NCBI GenBank assembly: GCA_016234155.1
Contig: JACRGZ010000044.1
Span: 1 to 11,376, forward strand
Reading direction: 5' to 3'
Source: Nitrospirota bacterium
Lineage (GTDB): Bacteria > Nitrospirota > 9FT-COMBO-42-15 > HDB-SIOI813
DNA length: 11,376 nt
The position numbers and the translations under genes were made by a program. Shown here piece after piece: positions 5,946-11,376 of the stretch. The notes below the pieces were generated by a model, which saw only the letters and a list, made by a program, of their open reading frames with translations, did no database searches and was not told the origin of the DNA. Position 1 is the first letter of the stretch. Each line of letters opens with the position of its first letter.

Positions 5946-5972
5946 GTAGGGATCAGCCGTCGGCTAATCCCT
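5946..5972 (+). repeat. GTAG-headed REP-like palindrome before the Mo enzyme gene
   Basis: GTAG (5946-5949) runs into AGGGATcAGCCG-t-CGGCTaATCCCT, an 11-12-bp stem with one internal mismatch. It sits 22 bp before the ATG at 5995, just upstream of the ribosome binding site, where a hairpin could affect translation. Confidence 0.55.
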
Positions 5973-5994
5973 GCGATTGGAGGGGGGGTGAGAG

Positions 5995-8661
5995 ATGATA
6001 AAGGTAGATAAGCCAGTAGATAAACCAGTAGATAAGCCAGTACATAAAATAGATGAGGAATTAAAGTTTGCATTAAGCAGGAGAAGCTTTCTTAAGACAA
6101 CTGCTATTGGAGGCGGCGCTATATTACTTGCAGATCAATTGGGCATTGTCGAAAAGGCCTTTGCAATGCATACATGGAAGGATGCCACTAGCTTTGAGCA
6201 GTTTCCATTTACTGAAAGGCTTGTTTGGAGACCTGAAGACGGTTTAATTGCGGATAAGGTCGTCAGGGGTGGCTGCTCGTTCTGTCCATCAGCATGCTGG
6301 CACATGGTGCATGTAAAGAATGGAAGGGTCATCAATGTTTATGGGGACCCGGATAATCCTATTCAGGCAGGAGGTGCGCCAAAGCAGGGTGGGCTCTGTG
6401 CCAAGGGGAGGATAGGGATTATACAACTGTTATATAACAAGTACCGGATTACAAGACCCATGAAGAGGGTAGGACCGAAGCCAGGTATGAAGTTCGAGCC
6501 CGTATCCTGGGATCAGGCATTTACAGAGATATCAAAGAAACTGATCGAGATCAGGGATAATACCCCTGAAGGGGCAAAGTCTGTAGCGGCAAAGACTACC
6601 GATCGTGTCTCAAGAGATAATGGCGCCCCACAGTTCAGGTTCATGCATATGTTCGGCAGTCCCAATACTACCCATGAAGGATACATATGTAATGACGCAG
6701 GCGGCATTGCCCAGGGATTGGTGCTTGGCAAGGGTTCTCAGACTAATGGTTTCAGCTATGACCCTATTACAGGGACGTATGACCTTGGTGACAGTAAATA
6801 TGTTATGTGGTTCGGCATTAATGACTGTGTATCACACCCGATTACACATGCATGGATGCGGAGGAGGAAGGAGATAGTAAAGTCAAAATGGATTGTTGTT
6901 GACCCCCGCATGACTACGACTGCACTTGCAGCGGAGATGTGGGTGCCTGTTAGGCCCGGTACTGATATGGCCCTTGCCTATGGGATGATTCACTATGTAA
7001 TCAATAATAATCTCATAGACAGGGAGTTTGTAGACAAATGGGTTGCAGGGTATGATGAAATGAAACAATTTGTCAATGCAAAGGGGTATTCCCCTGAGTG
7101 GGCAGAGGGTATAACAGGTATCCCTGCAAAGACGATCAAGCAACTGGCGAGAGAATATGCCACTACCAAGCCGGCTGCCATTGTTACTAATGCCGGCATA
7201 AATCATCATGTCAATGCAGTAGACTGCGAGAGGGTCTTGATATTTCTTGTGGCTATCACAGGGAATCTTGGTATCCCAGGCGGCGGGCATGTGGCAATGC
7301 ATAACTCCGGGGTAGGAGTATCTTTCCCTCCGATAAAAGGCGGGCCTGCTATTACAGAGGCCGGACTTCCGCCTCAGCCTGATTACTTTGCAAGGGCCAT
7401 CAATGAGGGTAAGCCCTATAAACTCCGTATGATCTTCTATCAGGGCAATATGGTGACGCAGAATTCCAATACGAGTATGGTGAAAAAGGCCCTGATGAAT
7501 CCTGACGTCACATACGTGAGCTTCAACCTCTTTCCTCAGGAGGATACGGAATATGCGGATTATATACTCCCGACCCAGACATTCTATGAATTTGACCATG
7601 TCCATAGAAGGTTAGACCGTGCATTGATGTTCAGGGAAAAGGCGGTAGATCCAATAGGTGAGACCAAGTCGGAACTTCAGGTATGGATAGAGCTGGCAGG
7701 CTATATGGCAAAGTACGATAAAAAGAATCCACCTGAATACTGGACAGGGAATTGGGATACGAGGTGGTGGCAGGATAAGAGATATTTCTGGAATGAGATA
7801 TGCTCAAAGAATGGAGGGGCGTGGGCAGGCGGTATTACCGCCGACAGGATGATTAAGCTTGCCCCGAAACATATGCTGAAGGCCCCGTGTCCGACAATGG
7901 ACCATCCGGCGGCAAAGGTACTGAGGCCTGATCAACTGGCAGAGGATGGACAGCACCCGGGTATAAGCGTCATGTTTATGGATGACCCTGCATGGAAGCT
8001 CCTATGGGCAAATGACAAGTTCCCGAATGGCAGGAGGTTCCCGAATGATCTTGATAAGGTACTAATATACACGAAGGAATTTGATGACAAGATGAAGGCC
8101 ATAGGTCATACAGCCATACCTGAATTCTATACATCACCGGAGACAATGGACGGACTTCCCACTATCAAATATCTTAATGAGTTTGTAAAATCCCCGTCTG
8201 TTTCCAATAGTGCAGGCGGTAACCTTGTCCACAAGATAGAGATAGGTGTGAAGCCTGATCCGGTCATCAGGAAGAAATATCCATATCAGCTTACTACCGG
8301 AAGACCAAGCGTAGGTGTATTTCATACGATCTCACACTGGTCATGGAGCCTTGTACAGATTGCTACAGACAGGTATGTCCAGATGCATCCAAAGATGGCA
8401 GAGAGAGTAAAGGTGAAATCCGGTGATATGGTGAAGGTGGAGACACCAAGGGGTTCAATTACAGGGCCGGTATCGGTGTGGGACGGCATCCAGGAGGACA
8501 CAATATTTATCCCCCATACCTTTGGGAATAAACAAAAAGTTCATGAAGACATAGGCAGAAAGGCATGGGATACAGTTAACATACTTACCGAACACTACTA
8601 TGACACACTTTCAGGCCAGAATGAGTATAAGGCCCAGCTCTGTAACATAACGAAGGTATAG
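5995..8661 (+). CDS. Tat-exported molybdopterin (Mo-bisPGD) oxidoreductase, catalytic subunit
   Basis: An 888-aa DMSO-reductase (CISM) family catalytic subunit. The Tat motif SRRSFLK is at 28-34 with a hydrophobic stretch and probable cleavage after AFA (57), so it acts in the periplasm. A [4Fe-4S] (FS0) motif C94-x2-C97-x3-C101-x33-C135 is followed by K137. The likely Mo ligand is C232 in GYICND. Molybdopterin-binding segments include GNLGIPGGG and the C-terminal dinucleotide domain from about 765 (QLTTGRPSVGVFHTISHWSW). Length and the Cys ligand place it nearer the Psr/Phs/Ttr/Arr-type enzymes than NarG or NxrA, which have an Asp ligand and are longer. The substrate is not determinable: sulfur oxyanion or polysulfide, arsenic and selenium compounds are all open. 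A GGAGGGGG SD precedes ATG 5995. It ends 12 bp before its ferredoxin partner. The N-terminus has an odd DKPV repeat before the Tat motif. Confidence 0.92.
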   Translation: MIKVDKPVDKPVDKPVHKIDEELKFALSRRSFLKTTAIGGGAILLADQLGIVEKAFAMHTWKDATSFEQFPFTERLVWRPEDGLIADKVVRGGCSFCPSACWHMVHVKNGRVINVYGDPDNPIQAGGAPKQGGLCAKGRIGIIQLLYNKYRITRPMKRVGPKPGMKFEPVSWDQAFTEISKKLIEIRDNTPEGAKSVAAKTTDRVSRDNGAPQFRFMHMFGSPNTTHEGYICNDAGGIAQGLVLGKGSQTNGFSYDPITGTYDLGDSKYVMWFGINDCVSHPITHAWMRRRKEIVKSKWIVVDPRMTTTALAAEMWVPVRPGTDMALAYGMIHYVINNNLIDREFVDKWVAGYDEMKQFVNAKGYSPEWAEGITGIPAKTIKQLAREYATTKPAAIVTNAGINHHVNAVDCERVLIFLVAITGNLGIPGGGHVAMHNSGVGVSFPPIKGGPAITEAGLPPQPDYFARAINEGKPYKLRMIFYQGNMVTQNSNTSMVKKALMNPDVTYVSFNLFPQEDTEYADYILPTQTFYEFDHVHRRLDRALMFREKAVDPIGETKSELQVWIELAGYMAKYDKKNPPEYWTGNWDTRWWQDKRYFWNEICSKNGGAWAGGITADRMIKLAPKHMLKAPCPTMDHPAAKVLRPDQLAEDGQHPGISVMFMDDPAWKLLWANDKFPNGRRFPNDLDKVLIYTKEFDDKMKAIGHTAIPEFYTSPETMDGLPTIKYLNEFVKSPSVSNSAGGNLVHKIEIGVKPDPVIRKKYPYQLTTGRPSVGVFHTISHWSWSLVQIATDRYVQMHPKMAERVKVKSGDMVKVETPRGSITGPVSVWDGIQEDTIFIPHTFGNKQKVHEDIGRKAWDTVNILTEHYYDTLSGQNEYKAQLCNITKV
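6004..6048 (+). repeat. 12-bp in-frame tandem repeat encoding VDKP
   Basis: Three and three-quarter copies of GTAGATAARCCA, giving VDKPVDKPVDKPVHK ahead of the Tat motif. The copies are nearly identical, which points to recent slippage expansion. It lengthens the region before the twin arginines to 28 residues. Confidence 0.8.
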
Positions 8662-8673
8662 GAGGGATGAACT

Positions 8674-9366
8674 ATGGCACAGAAATATGCATTTTTAATA
8701 GATGCGGAGCGATGTATATTCTGCAGGGCCTGTGTAGTCGCCTGTAAGGTGGAAAATCATGTTGGATCTCAATGGCAGAGAAATGACGTCGTTTTGCTTG
8801 GTCCCGACCAGACAAAGAATCCCGCCATGTATTCAGTCTTTATGAACTGTCAGCATTGTGAGAGGCCTGCATGTATAGCCGCATGTCCTGTAGAGAATAA
8901 GGCAATTGAAAAGAGGGATGATGGTGTTGTATTGATTATCCCTGATAAGTGTGTAGGTGATGAGATGTGTGTATATGCATGTCCGTATGGCGCACTGAGG
9001 CTTTCCCCACGGAAAAATAAGCATGGATATAACGTGGTGGACAAGTGTACCTACTGTGTCCACAAGCTTGAGAGAGACCCTGAGGCGACTGGAAGTAATC
9101 AGCCGGCATGTGTTATGACCTGTCCTATGAAGGCGCTGGAGTTTGGGCTGAGGGATGAACTACTCGCGAGGGTAAAGCGGGAAGGAAGAGAGATTCTGAA
9201 CATAGATAAATACGGATTGGGCTCGAGTAATATTATCCTCAAGCCGCGGCCTGTGCGTGTGGCAAGTGCCCTTGCAGAAGCGGGTGAAAAGGGTATCACT
9301 GAATGGTCATTTGATTTAAAGGATTTACGTGTGGGGAGTTCAGAAGAATTGATACCGGTGGGATAA
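8674..9366 (+). CDS. Four-cluster ferredoxin-type electron-transfer subunit (PsrB/NrfC/DmsB-like)
   Basis: A 230-aa protein with no signal peptide, presumably exported as a hitch-hiker with the Tat-bearing catalytic subunit. Cysteine sets are C14/17/20/24, C59/62/67/71, C93/99/103 and C125/128/146/150, the usual interlocking pattern for four clusters. One position is unusual: the third set reads CVGDEMCVYACP, with Asp96 where the family has Cys. This leaves 15 Cys, so that cluster is probably [3Fe-4S] or an Asp-ligated [4Fe-4S]. The length matches PsrB/NrfC-type subunits (about 190-240) and not NarH (about 490). The start is set by AGGAGG 9 bp upstream of ATG 8674, 12 bp after the catalytic gene, so the two are clearly co-transcribed. 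It carries electrons between the Mo/FS0 site and the haem proteins encoded downstream. Confidence 0.9.
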   Translation: MAQKYAFLIDAERCIFCRACVVACKVENHVGSQWQRNDVVLLGPDQTKNPAMYSVFMNCQHCERPACIAACPVENKAIEKRDDGVVLIIPDKCVGDEMCVYACPYGALRLSPRKNKHGYNVVDKCTYCVHKLERDPEATGSNQPACVMTCPMKALEFGLRDELLARVKREGREILNIDKYGLGSSNIILKPRPVRVASALAEAGEKGITEWSFDLKDLRVGSSEELIPVG

Positions 9367-9389
9367 GTAAGAACGTGAGACGCGAGCAG

Positions 9390-9413
9390 GTAGCGCCGAC
9401 CTTTATGGTCGGC
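9390..9413 (+). repeat. GTAG-headed REP-like palindrome
   Basis: GTAG (9390-9393) then CGCCGACC-tttat-GGTCGGC, a perfect 7-bp stem (9395-9401 with 9407-9413). It is the first of three palindromic repeats filling the 207-bp gap between the ferredoxin gene and the haem protein gene. Confidence 0.55.
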
Positions 9414-9430
9414 ATAAAGTATAGGGTATA

Positions 9431-9512
9431 GGGTGTAGGGTCATGGGTCATGGGGAGAGGTGGTGTACATACCCCTTGCCCTTTGACCCTACACCCATGA
9501 CCCATGACCCTA
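9431..9512. repeat. Interlocked inverted repeats with two alternative pairings
   Basis: TAGGGTCATGGGTCATGGG (9436-9454) is perfectly complementary to 9494-9512 (19 bp). In addition GGGTGTAGGGTCA (9431-9443) is perfectly complementary to 9484-9496 (13 bp). The arms overlap on both sides, so only one of the two stems can form at a time. No T-run follows. It lies between operon genes and could act as an mRNA processing or stability element, or simply be a dispersed repeat. Confidence 0.6.
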
Positions 9513-9517
9513 TAGAC

Positions 9518-9543
9518 GTAGGGACAGACCTTTAGGTCTGTCC
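9518..9543 (+). repeat. GTAG-headed REP-like palindrome
   Basis: GTAG (9518-9521) overlaps the perfect hairpin GGACAGACC-ttta-GGTCTGTCC (9522-9543; 9-bp stem). It ends 18 bp before the SD of the next gene. Confidence 0.6.
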
Positions 9544-9573
9544 AAAATAGTGGGGGTGATGGAGGGTAAGGTC

Positions 9574-10026
9574 ATGAAAAAAGTAATATCCTTAATCTAC
9601 ATTATGGCTGTCATGCTATCACTAGCATGGGTTTCAGACTCAGTTGCCCAGCAGAAAGGTGAAAAGGCTAAATTGACAGAGGTGCCAATAGGTTCACCAA
9701 GGAGCGATGATGACTTCTCAAAGGATGCGGATTATCTCGTTGAGGCAAGACGATCCGCCATCACGGATGGTCTGTCTGCTTATCTGTTTAAGCCCGGCCG
9801 CTGTCTTAAATGTCACGATAACAAGCCAGGGGTAGAGGGACAGATATTCTATAACTACCCCGACTTCAATAAGGATGTAGACTGGCCTGGCTATATTTCC
9901 CATCCTGATAGAAAGCATGCCCCGAGTCTGGAGTATGATTTCTACGATACCCATGCAGGCAGGAAAAAGAAGCTTCCCATGACGATAGGCCAGGACATGG
10001 AACAGCGGATGAAGCAGATGGATTGA
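9574..10026 (+). CDS. Exported monohaem c-type protein of the molybdoenzyme cluster
   Basis: A 150-aa protein. The signal peptide is MKKVISLIYIMAVMLSLAWV with probable cleavage after SVA (25). There is a single haem-binding CLKCH at 77-81, then an aromatic, His-rich C-terminal part (IFYNYPDF, YISHPDRKHAPSLEYDFYDTHAG) that could supply the second axial ligand; I see no clear class I cytochrome Met. ATG 9574 is chosen because GGAGGG sits 7 bp upstream and the signal peptide begins there. GTG 9550 and ATG 9559 would add 8 or 5 residues without a proper SD. It probably acts in the periplasm as the haem partner of the Mo/Fe-S subunits. I do not recognise a named family. The gene follows three palindromic repeats after the ferredoxin gene but is still in the same direction. 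Confidence 0.8.
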   Translation: MKKVISLIYIMAVMLSLAWVSDSVAQQKGEKAKLTEVPIGSPRSDDDFSKDADYLVEARRSAITDGLSAYLFKPGRCLKCHDNKPGVEGQIFYNYPDFNKDVDWPGYISHPDRKHAPSLEYDFYDTHAGRKKKLPMTIGQDMEQRMKQMD

Positions 10027-10034
10027 AGTTGTTT

Positions 10035-10073
10035 ACCCTCTCCCCTCAGAGGGGAGAGGGAAGGGTGAGGGGG
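10035..10073. repeat. CCCTC/GAGGG dispersed-type palindrome, copy A
   Basis: CCCTCTCCCCT (10036-10046), cag, AGGGGAGAGGG (10050-10060) is an 11-bp perfect stem, followed by AAGGGTGAGGGGG. The same layout recurs inside the chaperone gene at 10425-10473, and a relative sits in the riboswitch. It starts 9 bp after the stop of the haem protein gene. A further 9-bp inverted repeat, TTATTTTCA/TGAAAATAA (10074-10082 with 10120-10128), fills the space up to the next repeat. Confidence 0.65.
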
Positions 10074-10125
10074 TTATTTTCAGATGAACCCTCATGAACT
10101 TCCAGTTCACAAAGGATGATGAAAA

Positions 10126-10200
10126 TAATCCCCCCCATCCCCCCTTTAGAAAAGGGGGGTAAAAGTCCCCCTTTTTTAAAGGGGGATTTAGGGGGATTAT
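10126..10200. repeat. Composite C/G-tract inverted repeat with two internal hairpins
   Basis: The outer arms ATAATCCCCC (10126-10135) and GGGGGATTAT (10191-10200) are perfect complements. Inside are CCCCCCTTT-aga-AAAGGGGGG (10139-10159) and CCCCCTTT-ttt-AAAGGGGG (10167-10185). This resembles widespread CCCCCTTTAAAAAAGGGGG-type dispersed repeats. It could fold into a three-way structure in the mRNA between the haem protein and chaperone genes. Confidence 0.65.
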
Positions 10201-10233
10201 GGGGTAAGGGGGGATTTGAAAGGGCATTTTCAG

Positions 10234-10899
10234 ATGAATACTGCAGAAGGCGCTATTTATACGGCACTCTCGGAGTGCTATAAAGATCCGGGCATAGAAT
10301 TTGCCGGGGATGTTGTTACTGGAAGGCTTTATGAACTGATAGCAACTGGCTTTCAGCAACTAAGTATACCTGTTGCTGAAGAGACCATCTTGAACCTATG
10401 GCCCACAAATGGGGATGAAAATATCCCCTCACCCTCCCCCTCTCCCCATAGGGGAGAGGGAAGGGGTGAGGGGGATCGATTGAAAGAAGATTACTATTCT
10501 CTGTTCTTTCCCCTATATGTGGTACCGGTAGAATCCGTCTATAAGGAGTGGACAAATGTGGAAGATGTTACAGGCGCTATGAAAGGAGAAAAGGGGTATA
10601 TAATGGGGGACCCGGCTATTGAGATGCTTCACCGGTATAAGATGCTGGGTATAGAAATACCTCAGGTATACAAAGATACGCCGGATCATATAGCCTTATT
10701 ATTAGAATATGCATCCCTCTTGTGTGAAAATGTATACAGGGAAGAGAGGGCAGGATTTGTATTAAGTCATCTTGGCTGGGTGGAAGACCTCAGGGATGAC
10801 ATTTATAAATACAGTGAAAGCATTTTTTATAGAGCGGTTGCTGACATCACAGTGGCCTTTCTTCAATATGAGCGAGCAAACTTAATGTCACTAAGGTAG
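10234..10899 (+). CDS. TorD/DmsD/NarJ-family maturation chaperone with an in-frame repeat insertion
   Basis: A 221-aa cytoplasmic helical protein. Family hallmarks: an N-terminal helix (AIYTALSECYKDPG), the LKEDYYSLFFPLYVVPVESVYKEW segment matching the L-x-x-E/D-Y-x-x-L-F...P-x-E-S-V-Y signature, and the MLHRYKMLGIEIPQVYKDTPDHIALLLEY segment matching the FGL-x(n)-E-x-PDH-x-x-x-x-LEF signature. Such proteins hold the Mo subunit for cofactor insertion and guard its Tat signal. The context, directly with a Tat-exported Mo subunit, fits. Between residues about 64 and 81 it reads IPSPSPSPHRGEGRGEGD, encoded by a palindromic repeat. Without it the length would be about 203, normal for the family. 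ATG 10234 is preceded by AAAGGG. TTG 10216 would add 6 residues. It ends 13 bp before the cytochrome gene. Confidence 0.85.
   Translation: MNTAEGAIYTALSECYKDPGIEFAGDVVTGRLYELIATGFQQLSIPVAEETILNLWPTNGDENIPSPSPSPHRGEGRGEGDRLKEDYYSLFFPLYVVPVESVYKEWTNVEDVTGAMKGEKGYIMGDPAIEMLHRYKMLGIEIPQVYKDTPDHIALLLEYASLLCENVYREERAGFVLSHLGWVEDLRDDIYKYSESIFYRAVADITVAFLQYERANLMSLR
10425..10473. repeat. CCCTC/GAGGG dispersed-type palindrome, copy C, inside the chaperone gene
   Basis: Left arm 10425-10447 and right arm 10451-10473 are 23 nt each with three mismatches, around an ATA loop. It shares CCCTC...GGGGAGAGGGAAGGG(G)TGAGGGGG with copy A at 10036. It is translated in frame as SPSPSPHRGEGRGEG, a low-complexity peptide I know as a typical translation product of such repeats. 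Confidence 0.8.
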
Positions 10900-10912
10900 G
10901 CAGGAGGTGCGA

Positions 10913-11356
10913 ATGAAATCTAAAAAACTCTTTTTTCTTATAGCCCTATTAATTGCCGGGTTGTATTTAGTTGGTTGTGGAAAGAAGGAAGGGGCAAAAA
11001 CAGGAGAGATGAAAATGATAGAGGTGCCGGCCACATATGCTGACAAACATATGCCCCAGGGAGGATGGACGGATGAAAAGGTGATTGCAGCAGGTAAGGA
11101 GCTATATGATGGAAAGAAGAATATAGACGTTAACTGTGCTGCCTGTCACGGTCTGAACGGTATTCCTGTCCTTACCGGTACAAGGGATTTAAGGGACGCA
11201 TCAAGGGTAAACATGTGGTCTGACAGTTACTGGTACTGGAGGGTTGCAGAGGGTGTTCCTGATACGGCAATGACAGGGTGGAAAGAAAAACTTTCAGAAG
11301 AGGAGATATGGCAGGTCATAGCTTATGCCCGGACATTTTCACAGAAAGGAAAGTAG
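10913..11356 (+). CDS. Class I cytochrome c lipoprotein
   Basis: A 147-aa protein. The lipoprotein signal is a positively charged start followed by FFLIALLIAGLYLVGC, a lipobox LVGC with lipidated C22. The mature domain has GKELYDGKKNIDVNCAACHG, i.e. haem motif C75-A-A-C78-H79, and Met120 in PDTAMTGW as the likely second ligand. It ends with the EEEIWQVIAYARTF helix typical of cbb3/CcoP-like class I cytochromes. It is anchored to a membrane facing the periplasm and is the probable electron exchange partner of the Mo enzyme. ATG 10913 is chosen because AGGAGG (10902-10907) is 5 bp upstream; GTG 10907 overlaps the SD and is unlikely. It is the last complete gene, and only 20 bp follow its stop. 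Confidence 0.9.
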   Translation: MKSKKLFFLIALLIAGLYLVGCGKKEGAKTGEMKMIEVPATYADKHMPQGGWTDEKVIAAGKELYDGKKNIDVNCAACHGLNGIPVLTGTRDLRDASRVNMWSDSYWYWRVAEGVPDTAMTGWKEKLSEEEIWQVIAYARTFSQKGK

Positions 11357-11376
11357 AGGTGGGGTGCCACGTGTGC

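Noticed and set aside
6883..7605. Minus-strand 240-codon frame
   Set aside because: It is antisense to the middle of the Mo catalytic gene, whose conserved motifs are clear; the antisense product has no recognisable features.
5995..9366. Nitrite oxidoreductase or nitrate reductase (NxrAB/NarGH)
   Set aside because: The likely Mo ligand is Cys232 rather than Asp, the catalytic subunit is 888 aa rather than more than 1100, and the ferredoxin subunit is 230 aa rather than more than 400.
10033..10359. Minus-strand 108-codon frame containing NPPLKKGDFYPPFLKGG
   Set aside because: This peptide is a typical translation of C/G-tract dispersed repeats, and the frame overlaps the chaperone gene start.

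Overview
The window reads as accessory chromosome from an anaerobic or respiring Gram-negative bacterium: Tat and Sec export signals, a lipoprotein signal, periplasmic c-type cytochromes, an RHS/YD giant protein, a c-di-GMP-I riboswitch and a candidate sigma-54 promoter. Moderate GC, GTAG-headed palindromes and CCCTC/GAGGG palindromes would suit Nitrospirota or Desulfobacterota-like lineages. That placement is only a guess, because there is no rRNA or marker gene here.

Left part (1-4271, minus strand): one uninterrupted reading frame that runs off the left edge (at least 1423 codons). It encodes an exported giant protein with a signal peptide, PD40/TolB-like beta-propeller blades, SBBP-like blades, a carboxypeptidase-regulatory-like fold, a DUF6531-like RHS entry domain and more than 20 YD repeats. 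Its leader (about 4395-4604) holds a cyclic-di-GMP-I (GEMM-I) riboswitch. The aptamer 3' strand is also one arm of an intrinsic terminator, so the switch is predicted to turn the gene ON when c-di-GMP is high. The P3 hairpin of the aptamer carries about 82 extra nt, including a dispersed-type palindrome.

Middle (4605-5750): a divergent regulatory region with two inverted copies of a TTACYRAAACGGTAA-like operator, then a small XRE-type regulator (4787-5152). A probable leftover of the Fis-type C-terminus of a sigma-54 activator follows, then a -24/-12 promoter candidate (5467-5481), a 130-bp MITE-like element with 4-bp target duplication, and a long inverted repeat.

Right part (5750-11356, plus strand): a 58-aa four-cysteine protein, then a periplasmic respiratory molybdoenzyme cluster. 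In order it holds a Tat-exported Mo-bisPGD catalytic subunit with a Cys Mo ligand, a four-cluster ferredoxin subunit in which one cluster Cys is Asp, an exported monohaem c protein, a TorD/DmsD-like maturation chaperone and a monohaem cytochrome c lipoprotein. The inferred work-flow is as follows: the chaperone helps load the cofactor before Tat export, the ferredoxin subunit wires the Mo site to the haem proteins, and the lipoprotein cytochrome exchanges electrons with the respiratory chain. The substrate cannot be read from the sequence. No NrfD/PsrC-type membrane subunit lies inside the window.

Across the window, palindromic repeats have accumulated in unusual places: inside the riboswitch aptamer, inside the 5' end of the RHS gene, between operon genes, and in frame inside the chaperone gene.
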